The notes below the pieces were generated by a model, which saw only the letters and a list, made by a program, of their open reading frames with translations, had not been told where the DNA came from and searched no databases. Of a stretch of DNA of 64,000 nucleotides, positions 12,985 to 25,699 are shown in pieces. The stretch's first letter is position 1. Every line of letters starts with the position of its first letter. A program made the position numbers and the translations under genes. This DNA is from Molossus alvarezi (lineage: Eukaryota; Chordata; Mammalia; Chiroptera; Molossidae): positions 103,309,890 to 103,373,889 of the forward strand of contig CM073889.1 in the NCBI GenBank assembly GCA_037176705.1. Direction: 5' to 3'.

Positions 12985-13140
12985 ATGCTCTGTATTTTAT
13001 TTAAACTACTTAACAATCTTAATGAGGTAGGTACTTTGCCTCCATTACAAAGAAATTGAGGCTCATCTAGGTTAGGTTTACCAGTTAGAATTTGACTTCA
13101 AGTATGACTGACCCTAAGACCTCCCCACCACAGTGCTTCT
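12985..13140 (-). mobile_element. MIR
   Basis: Reversed MIR: gaggtaggtactttgcctcc, aaattgaggctcat and a degenerate tRNA-like part. Confidence 0.7.
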
Positions 13141-13818
13141 CAGTGGACGCTCCTAGTGGCATGGCCCATTCCACCCAAAGGAAAGATATTTAAATATTTA
13201 AAGGGAGCACTTACTGTGTAGATAGGTGTGAATTTGAAGCAATGGGACAAATATTAGAGAGTTACAGTTTCACAGGACAGTTAATTTTTCACTTGTAGAG
13301 GAGTAGGTTCTTAGTCGAAGGACATTGACCACATTGAAAGTAGCTTTTGGAACGTCTTCTAAGACCTCCTTGAGACCTAGAGTCATAGCTACTCTCTGTT
13401 GGTTTTTGTTGGCTTGTTTTTAATATTAACTATTTTTTCTCAGCTTTTTATCCTTTAGAAATGTATTTGGTGTTTGATCAGAAGCAAAATGAATTTGGAG
13501 TCAAGCTTAGTGTTAGTAAATATGTCAAGGTATTTAATATAACTTTTTGTCTATAAAGAAATGATCTCTAAGTGGATGTGAATGAGTGCACCTCATAAAA
13601 TACAATGTTTGGTATTTGTAACACCATCAGAATGGTTTCCAAGAGTGTTAGTTAGAAGGAAAAAGCTTTCTGGAGGATATTTTAGCAATATGTATCAAGA
13701 GCTCTAAAGTTTTCTGTATGCTTTGGTAAAATAATTTTACTCCTAGACACTTATGCTAAAGAAATAGTCAAAGATAAATGTTAAGATTGTTTTTAGGATA
13801 CTCATTTATGCACTATTT
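13141..13818. other. Intergenic, no gene seen
   Basis: AT-rich, no recognisable repeat or gene. Confidence 0.5.
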
Positions 13819-13832
13819 AAAAGGTGAAATAT

Positions 13833-14083
13833 GCCCTGACCGGTTTGGCTCAGCGGTTAAGTGTCGGCCTGCGGTACAGAGAGACCCGGGTTCGGTTTCC
13901 GCTAAGGGCATGTACCTCGGTTGCAGTTTGTCCCCGGCCCTGGTTGGTCGTGCGGGTGGCAGCCACTCGATGTGTCCCTTCACATCGATGTTTCTCTCTC
14001 TCTCTCTCTTCCTCCCGCTCTATCTGAACAAAAAATGGAAAAATGTCCTCGGGTGAGGATAAAAAAATAAAATAAAATAAAAT
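13833..14083 (+). mobile_element. VES SINE with 14-bp target-site duplication
   Basis: A box (tggctcagcgg), B box (ggttcggtttc), CT repeat, gtcctcgggtgaggat 3' segment and AAAAT tail. Exact direct repeat aaaaggtgaaatat at 13819-13832 and 14084-14097. Confidence 0.95.
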
Positions 14084-14189
14084 AAAAGGTGAAATATAAG
14101 AATAAAAAAGATAACATGGGATTTAATCAAATTACTATACAACTCTAAGACAGAAATGCTATGCCTTCATTTAAAACAATGTTTCAAAA

Positions 14190-14475
14190 CAGCGATTTTT
14201 AACCTTTTTCATCTCATGGCATATAGAAACTAACTCTTAAAATTGTGCAGCATACCCCAAAAAATATTTTTTTGCTGATCTTATAAAACATAAGTATAAT
14301 TTTGATTAATTCACACCAGACAGCTATTGTTGTGTTGGCTGTTGTCATTTTTTAATTTGACTGTCTAAGGGAAAAGAGGTCAGTGCTCCCAACTAAATCA
14401 TCAGGTGTTGCATGTTGTAAAAATTCTCTCTGAACACCAGTGTGCCTCTTGCGGCATACCGGTTAAACATCGCTG
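14190..14475. mobile_element. Short non-autonomous hAT-type DNA transposon
   Basis: A 286-bp element with 15-bp terminal inverted repeats: cagcgatttttaacc at the left, and ggttaaacatcgctg at the right (14 of 15 pair). There is no transposase frame. The 8-base flanks agree at only 4 positions, so the duplication has decayed or the call of hAT is wrong. Confidence 0.65.
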
Positions 14476-14789
14476 TTATAGCATAATATATAATGCTTCA
14501 ATACATTTTCACAGTGTATTGATAATTATTTTAAAATATATTACAACATATCTTATTTTTATGTTATAAATATTATTCTTTTTAATGTATATGATGTGTA
14601 TGTATTGTATGTACATAACAGCGATTTTTTTAATCTTGTGTGTGTTCTCCAAATTTTCTACAGTACACAGTATTAATTTTGTAATAAGAAAATTTAAAAG
14701 TCTTTGATTTGGTCTGTGCTCAGACTTTGTAAATTATGGTAATTTAATCACTTGGTTTTAATATAAAAAATAACATAGGACCTTTCAAA
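14476..14789. other. AT-rich intergenic stretch
   Basis: Mostly A/T with TATA-like runs; no gene or clear repeat. Confidence 0.5.
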
Positions 14790-16165
14790 ATTAGACCCTT
14801 CATTGACTGAGAGAAGTTATTTGCAAAAGATACATTTAATAAAGGATCATTATTATCCAAAATGTACAAAGGACTCTGAAAACTCAATAGGAAAATGAAA
14901 AACCCAGTGTAGTAGACAGAGGCAACAGTATTGTATTATATTCATCAAGCTTGCTAAGAGACGAGAATTTACTTATTCCAACTACCAAAAAGAAATAATT
15001 ATATTACATGATAGAGGTGCTAATTATTGCTACAATGGCAATCATGTTATAATATATCAATATATCAAATTAACGTGATGTACACCTTAAATCTACACAG
15101 TGTTACATGTCAAATATATTTCAATTAAAAAATACTTTCTAATGAAAAGATAGGCAAAATGCCTGAACTGATACCTCATGATAGAATATGTATAAATGGG
15201 AAATAAGCGGGAAATAAGCATATAAAAAGATGTTCAGCATAATATGTCACCCAGAAACTGCAAATTAAAATGATGAACTAGCACTGCACACATATTAGAA
15301 TGGTCAGAATCCAAAACACTGAACAGCAAATGCTGGTAAGGATGTGGAACAACAGGAACTCTCATTCACCAGTGGTAGGAATGCAAAATGGTACAGCCAC
15401 TTTGGAAAACACTACGGTGATTTCTTACAAAACCAAACATACTCATACTATATAGTCCATCAGTCACTCTGCTTAGTTGTTACCCAAATGAATTAAAACT
15501 TATTTCCACACAAATACCCACATACAGATGTTTATAGCAGCTCTATTCATAATGGCCTAAACTTAGAAGCAACCATTATGTTCATCAGTAGGTGAGTGGA
15601 AAAATTAACTGTGGTGCATCCAGGCAATGGAATATCATTCAGAGCTAAATGGAAATGATCTACCAAGCTATGAAAGACATGGACAAACATTAAATGCATA
15701 TTGCTAAGTGAAATAAGCCAATCTGCAAAGCCTACATTGTGTGTGATTTCAACTCTGTGACATTCTGGAAAAGGCAAAACTGGAGATAGTAAAAATTGTA
15801 GTGGTTGCCAGGAATTAGAAAGAAAGAAGGGTTGAAAATGCAGAGAACAGGGGATTTTTAAGACAGTGAACTATTCTGTATGATACTATCATGGTGAATA
15901 CATGCCATTATATGTTTATCAAAACTCTTAGAATTCACACCACCAAGAGTAAACCCTAATGTACACTGTGACTGTGGGTGATGATAAAGAGTCAGTGTAG
16001 GTGGAACTGCAAAAACTTACCACCGTGGAGTTGATCATGGGGAGGTTGTGTGTGTGAGGGAGCAGGGAGTGTGTGGGAACTCCCTGTGCTTTCTGCTCAA
16101 CTTTTCCTAAAAATGCTCTATAAAAAATGCTCTAAAAATGCTCTAGAAAAATAAACTTCATTAAT
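14790..16165 (+). mobile_element. Old L1M (ORF2 end and 3' UTR), interrupted
   Basis: ORF2-like sequence (tatccaaaatgtacaaagga) at the left resumes at about 15140 and runs through ccagtggtaggaatgcaaaa and gttgccaggaatta to a 3' UTR (ctattctgtatgatact, ccaccaagagtaaaccctaa) and an A-rich tail. All frames are broken. Confidence 0.85.
14928..15138 (+). mobile_element. Second L1 3' end nested in the L1M
   Basis: The block gaggtgctaattattgctac ... gatgtacaccttaaatctac ... tcaatt-A tail resembles the L1MA-type 3' terminus. It splits the older L1 between two ORF2 segments. Confidence 0.6.
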
Positions 16166-16169
16166 TTAA

Positions 16170-16465
16170 AAAACACAGCCTTAAACTTTCTCTCTGTAAG
16201 AACTTACAGTCACAAATGTAAAGGAAGTAGTGCTGAATCTCCAGAGAGTTAGTTGAATGAATCTCCCACCATCTCCAGATGGGCTGTGGGCACTCGAGCG
16301 GTTGAACGCAGAAGTTGGCTAACCTAAGGGCCACACACAAAATATTTCTGGCTCTGCCGTAGGGCCTCTGACACCATCGCTCTGCTCTGGGGCGTGAAAG
16401 CAGCCACGGACCACACGTAACCAAACACGGTGTTCCCATAAAACTTTATTTTTAAGAAGAGATAT
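16170..16465. mobile_element. Old DNA-transposon-like repeat
   Basis: Read in reverse it resembles a common mammalian repeat (ataaagttttatgggaacac, tggctgctttcacg, agccagaaatatttt). I do not assign the family. Confidence 0.4.
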
Positions 16466-17549
16466 TTGCTAATCCTTGATTTTTTATTTTAAAGCAAGGG
16501 GCAGGGATGTGGTTTGGCAAGCATGAGGTAAACACGAGAAGACTTTGAAGGGGGAAAAGGAGTTCTGCTCCCTGTGAGGTTTACCGGGGTTGGGAGAAAT
16601 GATGGAGAAGGCAATTCTGTTTGGCTTCTCCAGAGCTTTTGCATCTCAAAGCAGTTTTGCTTTGCGTGTTCTAGGAAATTGCAGAGAAGCGTTAATTCTT
16701 CTTAATAGTACCAGCAGAAGTACTGTTTGTTTTCTGGGAACTAGCTAATCTCTGAAAGAAAAACGGTGGTTGAAAATTGGTAAAAAAGCGAGAAAATTAT
16801 TTTTTCACTCTCTCAGAATTTTCTCAGGAGGCAACTTGGAATGAGAACAACAAAGAAAATACCAAATGAATCACCAACTCCCTGGAATTCAGCCACCTTT
16901 ATTTCCTTTGCAGGAAGAAGGTTGAGAAGAGGACTCTGCTGTCTTGAAAAATCATCACCTAAATCAAAGCATTTTTTTTCTTCAGGGGGTTAGCGGAGAT
17001 GGACCAGAATCATGCTTAAATAAAAGAAGAGCACACTTTGAATAAAAAATCAGATGTATCGTGTGACAGAATTATATAAGCTTTGCTATTATTGATTTGA
17101 AATTGACGTAATGGTACCTTTCCAGTTTGTATTTCCCCACTCCTTATGATTCCTTGAAGATGACTTGATAGAAGATTTCTTTCAGAGAATTGTCACTTTA
17201 GATGAGACATTAGTTGTCATGTGAAACTTCAGAAATGTGCAACTAAACAACGTTGGGAAGAATTCAGACACAAGCATGTTCGCCTTCGATGGCATTCCTT
17301 CAGAAGTAGACATGAAAATGAAGTGTGTTCTCAGTTACGTGTTTGGAGTTTACTTTCCCCAGTTCTCTTACAAAACCAAATTGTAAACCTAAAAAGATAA
17401 ACATTGGAACAACAAAAATGCAAAAGAAAAATACTCATGCATAAATATATAAATAAATACCCAAATGAAAAGTCAGAATTCAGTCATTAAATGTAATTCT
17501 AAATATCCAAATTTGTCTACTGAACAAAACTGAAGTGACAGTCGGAGAT
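16466..17549. other. Intergenic, no gene seen
   Basis: No recognisable repeat or coding sequence. Confidence 0.5.
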
Positions 17550-17566
17550 AAAGATTTATCAAAATG

Positions 17567-17783
17567 GCCTAGCTGGTGTGGCTCAGTGATTGAGCATTGA
17601 CCCATGAACCAAGAGGTCACCTATTTGATTCCTGGTCAGGGCACATGCCCAGGTTGTGGGCCAGATCCCCAGTTGGGGGCACATAGGAGGCAGCCAATCA
17701 ATGTTCTCTCTCATCGATGTTTCTATCTCTCTCTCCCTCTCCCTTCCTCTCTCTCAAATCAATAAAGAAAAACATTAAAAAAA
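17567..17783 (+). mobile_element. VES SINE (ttgacccatg subtype) with 17-bp target duplication
   Basis: Head ctagctggtgtggctcag, gcacatgcccaggttgtggg middle, CT tract and aatcaataaagaaaaa tail. Exact repeat aaagatttatcaaaatg at 17550-17566 and 17784-17800. Confidence 0.95.
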
Positions 17784-17800
17784 AAAGATTTATCAAAATG

Positions 17801-18538
17801 TTCTATCTTGAAGTAAATTCTATGTCGCTGTGTAAAATGGGTCTCCCATATTGATAAGAAACTAGAAGAAAGTGGAACTCAGTTATAGCTGGGCCTGGTC
17901 ACAAGTCCCTGATCAAGGACATCTTCCTGGCAGGGAATGCATGGAGCAGTTCCATTTTTCTCATGTGCTGGCATAGATTTTATTTAAGGATCAGCGGATT
18001 ATAATCGTGCAGTTCTATTCTCAGAGCACACCTGCCTTGCTAGGTAACTGATTTGTAGAATGAAGAGAGAAAAATCTCTCTGTATGGGAACAAACATGCC
18101 TTCTGGAGAAATATGAGAGGTTTCCTTAGTTCTTTGAAAAGGTTTTCAACATTTTACCTTCTAACTAAGGTGGACCTATGGCCTCCCCATAAGGCTTTGC
18201 TCAACTTTCTCATTTCCTCAACTTACCAAGCATCTGCTCCGTGTCGGTTACACTCTGGGGATAAGACACGGTTTCCACTTTAAGTGAGACCCTTAATGTG
18301 CCCTGTGAGAAGAGTAGTTCTGCTTGTGAGGTTTATAATGTGCTCTGCACAGCAAGAAGCAACGGAAAAATGATCCCTTCCTATACTTACTTCTGAGAAT
18401 CTGAACTATGGTGTGAGGTGGTTACATTTCCATGAATAGGTGGTGTGTAACTGCTCAAGGAATATATGTAATTTCATGAAAATGTTTCAGTCCTACTATC
18501 TGCTTGTTATTTATTTTTAATGAGAATACAACAGGACC
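17801..18538. other. Intergenic, no gene seen
   Basis: No recognisable repeat or coding sequence. Confidence 0.5.
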
Positions 18539-18540
18539 AA

Positions 18541-18674
18541 AAAGGTGCCCATGATTTAAAAATAAATAAAATGAAAGGTACAACTCCATTAATGTTTATA
18601 TATGTGTATGTTAAAAAGGTGCCCATGACTTAAAAATAAATAAAATGAAAGGTACAACTCCATTAATGTTTATG
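18541..18674. repeat. Tandem duplication, 74-bp period
   Basis: The segment starting aaaggtgcccatga at 18541 recurs at 18615 with one difference (t to c) across about 60 bases. Confidence 0.9.
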
Positions 18675-18890
18675 TGTGTGTGTGTGTGTGTGTATACATA
18701 TATATACACATATATATATCTGTGTATATGTATATATGTATAAAACACACATATTTACACATATACGTATATATGTATAATACATATACACATAATATGT
18801 ATATACACAGATATATATGGAAAATTAATGCTTTATATAACAGAAAAGATTATAACATGTATATATAAGTATAAATATATATGCTTTTAT
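18670..18890. repeat. (TG)n/(TA)n compound microsatellite
   Basis: TG run at 18673-18694 passing into long TATATA/CACATA runs. The open frame across it is low complexity. Confidence 0.9.
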
Positions 18891-21800
18891 AGAGAGAGAT
18901 TAATAAAAGGGTGATTATCAAAGGACTGGAGGACTTCAGGTGACATTTTCTTTCATGTGGTTTTTCTGTTTTTTGTTTTAGACTGTTCTATTATAAGCAT
19001 GTGCCACTTATATAATCAAATAAAAGCAAAGCTGTTTTTATTGTGAGAAAAAGATCTATGAAAGTAAATACCTGCATTTCAGATCCTCACCATAGAATCT
19101 GAGCTCAAGTCGACCACTACTGGGCTTTTTCAAGTGCTCATTCAAGAGAAACAACACAGGCATCATCATTTGAAAAACGTGCAGTTCATTCACTTCTGAG
19201 GTCTTGTCGTCAGCCCTGCACTCAGGTTGACCACCCCAGAACCACGCACTTGGATGTCTCCGTTGTTTTCATCTCTCCAGGCACGCACCTCCACAATTGG
19301 CATGTTGACATTGGACTAAGTGAAGCAAACAATGAAAATCTGCTAAAACACCGACTCACTGAAAGTCTGCTAAATAAAGGCACATGAAAGAACCTGCTGT
19401 CATGCAAAATTAGAAAAAGCTTTCTTTCCCTAGAATTTGGTTGCTTCGTGAACTATGTGAATTTTGACGTTTATTAGATTTCCTATTTTTCTTTGCCTTA
19501 CAGGAATCTTTTAGTATGGATTTTGCACCCTAGTGTTAATCTCTGCTCACCATTGTTTTTCAGCCTCCCCCATCACTCTTTATTACCTCCATAAGGGACT
19601 TTTAAAGTATATTTTTTCCTAATTATCCAATTACTTTCCTCCCATGAAATTTCAAATCCACAGATGTATTGTGTATCTATTTATGTACCATATGTATACC
19701 TGTGCTTTATACAAAAAAATAGATTTTTTTTTTACCCCTGAGAATTATTAATGCTCATAAAGATTATATGCTACATAGTAACCAATGGCCTACATATTCT
19801 CACATTAACATTTCTCTGTCTTAGCTTGCCATTCTCTTTAACTTTCCCTGGTTCTCTGCATGTGTTTCTATATAAAGAAATACACACTTAGATATATAAT
19901 CAAGCATATTTGTTGAATGCATTTTTGCCAAAAAGCTCAAATCCAGATAAATTTGATGTCATTCAATGTAAAATGAGAGGCTGCAATCGATGTTATCCCT
20001 TACCATTGGCGAACCTCGCACTGGACTTACAAGTTCTTTAGGGGCTTAGCTTTGATCATGCTTATCAAGGGAAAACAGGAGTGGAATGTGTTGATGTGAC
20101 CTAGGGCAAGAAAGCCTTAAGAGAGTCCATCTTGAGTGTGGTTGTGCATTAGAAAATATCTATCAGTGATGAATGCAGGATGGGAAAAAATATTGTAAAC
20201 TCGAATATTGTAAGCAGATGTTTCTGTCACAAGTGATTCCTTTAAGAATACATCTACTTTCTCTAGTACAAGTTCCTATTTCACCAAGGTCCTTGTGTTT
20301 ATTTATTTATTTTTCGAGGTTCCTTCTATTTCCCATCTCTAACAATTCTTATTACTCTTTTCTGGACCCTAGTGATCTCATCTATCTTGGAGGGACACAA
20401 GCTAAAGTACAGAGAGTCTCACAAATAAAGAATGCCATCTTATAAAACTTAGTTCCTATTTGGAGGCACCTGGACATACAAAGCACTAAACAGTCTTCAG
20501 GATTGATGTGCACATTTGTTTCCAGGCACAGTGCACACTGTGAACCTTGCTGAGATTATCCAAAACCCGGATTTTTGATATGGATTGCTGTTGGAGCTAC
20601 ATCTGCAAAGCATGGTAATAGTAATACATGTCTTTCAGATACATGGACAAGTCCAGATGGCTTTCCAAAGCAGGACAGGGTTGCCTTATTCTGGCAAATG
20701 AACCCACAAAAATAAAACAGTTGGGTAGTAATTGTTTTAAAACAATATTCATGTTTGAGATGTAAAAAAAATAAAAAATTTTGTCAAGATGGACCTAATT
20801 AATAATTTGCAAATTTCAAGAAACAGACACATGTGCTCTTCTTATAGACTCCCTGTTGTCTAGACTTTGCAGTCTATCTAGTCTTGCTTCTCTCATAATT
20901 AGTCATGATTCTCTCATAATCCCTCTTTCGTACCATTACTCTATACTGTATCTTTATACACAAACTATTTCCATAATGGAATGATGTATTAATTTAATAA
21001 GCTTCGTAATTTTACTACTAATAATTTAATAATTATTAAATGATTTGGAAGAGACAATTCAATTCTGTCAAAATCATGGCATCAGGTTTCTTGAGCAGAA
21101 AAACTGAGACAACAGTGATTTTTTTTCCTGAAATATTTTAGGAAAGAAATCTCAAATATTTCTAGGTGTTTTCTTATAAAAATTATACAATATATTTATG
21201 TCATGAAATGACAGCACCTATTTTCCAAATTAGTGCCTTTGGAGTTATTCTTATTTTTTTAAATTTTCATGTCAAGATAAATTAATTATAAAACAACTGC
21301 TATTAAAAAAGATCTCAATGTGTGCATGCATGCCCAGATATGAATATAATTATACTTGTTTTATGTTATGTATTATGTGCCTACAAGGATTTATTCAGAC
21401 ACTTGGAGATTTAACAACAAAAATAAAAACTAACCATTGTCTCCATTGGATCCAAGGGCTGCAGAGGGAAATGGGGTGTAAAATAATCTCTGTGTGGTTA
21501 GCAGGTCATCCTTTCAGGATTATTGATTGCTCCACCCAGTGGGCAATCAAAAATGAAAACCAATGAGCTAAGTATCTAGATACAAACAGATGCTTGTTTG
21601 AAACTTTACAAAGACATTTATACACCTTCTATTCTTCAGCGTTTCCTTGAAGGTAAAATGGGATTCTGAAACTTGCTGCATTCAGCTCATCAGAATTTAT
21701 GGACAGATACTCACTGCCCCTGGAGAGGACGGAGCAGGAGCAGGAGGAAATAAGACAAATGTGTTCCAATCTAAATCACGGGCTGATGGCTCGCATCCCA

Positions 21801-23300
21801 GACTTTTTAAGAGACTGGTGTGTTATTTTGTTGTAACTATCATAGTTAAAGCATTTATGTTGCAATTGTGCAGAATCACTAAAGTATGAAAAAATTAAGA
21901 GTTAAACAACAGGGGTGCAGGTGGGAACTGATAAATTTAGAACAGGAAATGGTAACCAAGGGAGAGATGTATTGAAAATACCTAGGGAAGCAGTTGAGAG
22001 GGCCAAACAGAATCTTCTAAATTTCTAAAAAGAATGTATGTACCTGGAATTAACCCATACTGTTTGTATAGAACAGATGCTTTAAAAAAATCTGTGACAA
22101 GCTGGGGAAAGCAGCAGATTTTATAGAGTTTTCATCCTGTCCTCTATGACAAACCACCAGAACCAGCCTTTTGTAGAATGGATGGTGCCACTATTTGGGT
22201 GGGAGTGTAGCTCAGTGTCAGGACACACCCAGGGAGCAATTCTTCCTGTGTGCCTGTGGAATGATCTGGCTAAGCATGCCATCAGTTACATTGCTTCTGT
22301 CCTGCTGAATTGCCACGTCTTTCTATATGGCTTTCTTATTTTTATTTTTTTAGCAGTGGTTAAATTGTTTGGATGACAATGAGCCACCTGTTTGGAACAA
22401 GTATTTATTGAACACCTGCCATATGGAAAGTTCTGTAATAAATGTTAGGGAAGAGAAGAAGAGAGCATCATTTCTTAACTATGTGAAGCTCTTTCTGTGA
22501 GCAAGGATCCATGTCACATGCTGGGAGGAGGAGCAGGTTGGAATTTTGTGAAAAACATGTTATTTGCCCTCAAGGAACATACAGTTTAGATGCTAACGTA
22601 GCAAAGTTCTTATCTTTAGTAAACATTTTGAGCATCTGACATGTGTGCATAGTTCATGCTCTGGCAATATGGTTTCTAATTATGGACACAGAAATGACCA
22701 GAGGATTTCAGGGAAAATCATATGAAAAGCAGTTGGTTGGCACAGGTTTTGGTTGTAGCCCATCAGCAATTTCAAATCGCAGGAAGTCAGCTGGTGAGAT
22801 GATATCCACCAGGTACACTCCAGGTGGGGCCAACTCCCACACCACAATCCTGACTGGGGCTTCCGAAAGCCACAGCCTCTACATCCTCCTTCCATGCTCC
22901 CAGCCTCCCTACTTCTGCTTCCATGCCCTCTGTCCCTGGCACCAAAAGCCCAGTTCTCTCTGTCTCTCAGAATCGCCCCTCCTAGCACAAGAGTAGATGC
23001 CTCAGCTGCCTGTTGGAGGCAGACTAAGTAGCAATAAGAAAAATAGTTCCCCTCAAGGATGAAGAAGACTCAGATTTTAAAACCTAGTAACTTTTATCTT
23101 GGTCTGGTTATGGGAGTAATTCACCCTCTGCCCCAGAATGTATTGAATGACTGTAATGCAAAAAATAAAAAGAAAGCAAACAACTTAAATTTCATGTTAA
23201 ACTAGATTAAATGCCTTTGACCAGCTGTATTAGTGAAGCACTTTTCATAGAGACGTATGAATTAGAAAATGTTTTCATACTTGCCATCAAGCCTGGAGGT
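18891..23300. other. Intergenic, no gene seen
   Basis: About 4.4 kb without a recognisable gene. A short piece at 22390-22450 (gtatttattgaacacctgcc) resembles an old interspersed repeat. The GC-richer stretch 22780-22990 holds frames on both strands without known homology. Confidence 0.45.
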
Positions 23301-23305
23301 CATTC

Positions 23306-23333
23306 TTTTTTTTTTTTTTTTTTTTTTTTTTTT
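23306..23333. repeat. Poly-T run, 28 bases
   Basis: Uninterrupted T tract. It may be the relic tail of a retrocopy on the minus strand, but no recognisable body adjoins it. Confidence 0.9.
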
Positions 23334-24029
23334 GCCAGTTAGGAATGTGAGGCAGGGGGTGGGGGATAACATATTGGATACTACAGGACTGGAAGTCACA
23401 AAATTGTCATGAGAATTTAAGGCTGATTCTCCAACTATGCTTGTGTAATATGTTGGCTGTTGACCAAAGCACTGACAATTTTTATATTTGCTGTAGTTTA
23501 CCATTCATTTTTTATTTTATTATTAGAATAATATAATTATTCTATTATTCTCATTGACCAATAAAGGGAACTGGTAAAATTTCAGGGGACAGTTTTTTGA
23601 AGCAGTTGATTCAGTGCATGATTTCTCTCTGTTTTTGATTTAACAGTCATTTCTCCATTTATTGTGTATTTAGGGTTTTGCAGGTACTGTTCTTGGTTCT
23701 AGGCATATAATGATGAAAAAGTCATGATTATTTTCTTGATGTCATTCACTATCCAGAGAGGGCAACACTTGTTTTTATCCCTCACACGGATTTGGTGCCC
23801 TGGGTATTTCCTGTCTCCAGTCTACCACTTTCAAAATAGTGGTTTTCATTATTGGAGTCATTCCACCTCGTTTTCACAAAAATGGTGGCTGCCCCTGTCT
23901 TCACCCCTTTACACAACTACATTTAAAGGAAATAGGGGAGAATTTCCTTCCCAAACCTCTTGCAGACCTCTCTTGATGTATGAGGTGTTTCCTGGGTGCT
24001 CTGGCTGCAAGACGATTTGGGGAAGCCAA

Positions 24030-24390
24030 TAACCTGCTCTCTGAGCCCCTGCAGCTGGGACGAACCGGGTGTGGTGGGCCTGCAGGGCTACTGCGCGAAT
24101 ACGCGGCACAGTCTGCCACGGTGAATCATGTCAAGTTATGATACTTAATTTTTGAACGCACCGATATGATCATTTCTCATCGATGGCGAGATCTTGGTAT
24201 TATGTGGTGGAAATTGAAAAGAGATACACCATTTATAATACCCAGTTACCATGATGGCGGCTGAGTATAACAAATAAGGTCGCTCATCTCCGAATAAAAG
24301 GTATTGCCTCTAATTCTCAGCCCCCGGACAGTTCACGTTTACCATCATTATCGCTGGGATCCTCACCGTGACCGTGAATCGTTCTCAAGT
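24030..24390. other. CpG-rich patch in AT-rich desert
   Basis: About 20 CpG dinucleotides in about 350 bases (gcgcgaatacgcgg, atcgatggcgagatc, gtcgctcatctccg). I recognise no repeat or gene. Two chance minus-strand frames of 66-72 codons overlap its left end. Confidence 0.55.
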
Positions 24391-24712
24391 GGCATTTGTG
24401 TAGTGCTCCATTCCCACCAGATGCTGTGTCATCTTTCTGTTTTCTCAGAAACGTGGAAAATAATGCTTTTGGAGAAATTAGAGATAAATGAGCTCTTGCA
24501 GGTGTATTTCACTGTGTGCAATAGATGAGCTCCTGAAACGTCAAGTATATATTGAATTTTTGTAAACTGAATCAATTTGGAATGCACTCGGGGAGCTTGA
24601 TATTTAAAGGAATCTGTGTTGCCAGGACTCCATTTGAAACACAGACACTGAGCCCCAATTCTATAGCTTTGTAAACTGGTAACTTGTATTTTTTTCATGT
24701 TGTGTTAGTCTT

Positions 24713-24948
24713 TTTTTTTTTTTTTAATGATTTAAAAACTTGTTTTTTCTTCATTGATTTTAGAGAGAGAGGAAGGGAGAGGGAGAGAGATAGAAACATC
24801 GATGAGAGAGAACACGACTGGCCACCTCCTGCATGTTCCCCGCTGGGGATTTGGCCCCCAACCTGGGCATGTGCCCTGACCAGGAATCAAACCACTGGCC
24901 TCTTGGTGCATGGGTCAACACTCAACCACTGAGCCACACCAGCCGGGC
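24713..24948 (-). mobile_element. VES SINE with 15-bp target duplication
   Basis: Reversed SINE of the ttgacccatg subtype ending gagccacaccagccgggc. Exact repeat tgttgtgttagtctt at 24698-24712 and 24949-24963. Confidence 0.95.
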
Positions 24949-25232
24949 TGTTGTGTTAGTCTTAAATTGGTTATGTGCTTTATCATTTTTCAGAGAAAAG
25001 TTATTATAAATTCAAGACTGTCTTTATTACTATGAACGTATAACATTTAGTTATGTTCATTGCTACCTTAGAAGTATCATTATTTTCATTAGTATTCATG
25101 TTTTCAAATGAGTTTTATTTTGGATTAACTGTTTTAGTTGATTCAAATAAAAATTTTCAAAAATGGAAAGCTCAGGAATCACATATCTAATTGTTTTTCC
25201 AAAATATAGTTCACCAAATGATTCATGCTAAT

Positions 25233-25233
25233 A

Positions 25234-25294
<61 letters not shown>
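25233..25294. repeat. (CT)n(CA)n microsatellite
   Basis: About ten CT units followed by about twenty CA units, uninterrupted. Confidence 0.95.
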
Positions 25295-25295
<1 letters not shown>

Positions 25296-25399
25296 CCTGA
25301 GGAAAAATGAAGCAGTGCTGCTGGGGATGAAGTGTAGTGAGGGGCACTTTTAGCTAGATCCCTCCCGGTTCCCCTCTTTTATGGGAGGGCATCCCCATG

Positions 25400-25640
25400 T
25401 CAGTTCCTTGTGCAGCCTCTGGAATCTGACTCTGGGTTCAAATCCTGCCTCTGCCACCTCCAAGGAGACAAATTTGAGTAGCTGCTTATCTTCTCTGTGT
25501 CTCCGTCTTCTTGCCAGACTATAAATGCTGGGTAGTCATAGTCACTACCTCATGGTGTTGTGTGGCTGGAATGAGTTAGTACCTGTAAAAGTACTTGGGA
25601 CAGTACCTGCCCTGTAGTAGACACTCGGGAAAGTTGGTTT
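25400..25640 (+). mobile_element. MIR, nearly full length
   Basis: Contains gggttcaaatcctgcctctg, ctgcttatcttctctgtgtc, a gtgttgtgtggctgga core and the 3' gtacttgggacagtacctg segment. Confidence 0.9.
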
Positions 25641-25699
25641 TTAACAGTATCCTCTATAGAGACACCTTCACAAAATACCATGACATGGAAGGACATCTT

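Noticed and set aside
13833..13915. tRNA-like sequence with A and B boxes
   Set aside because: It is the head of a SINE with CT tract, A tail and target duplication, not a tRNA gene; the same holds for the other SINE heads.
18674..18868. Open frame over the TG/TA repeat
   Set aside because: Low-complexity Tyr/Ile/Cys translation of a microsatellite.
23306..23333. Poly-T run considered as a terminator or processed pseudogene tail
   Set aside because: No gene ends there and no retrocopy body or target duplication was found beside it.
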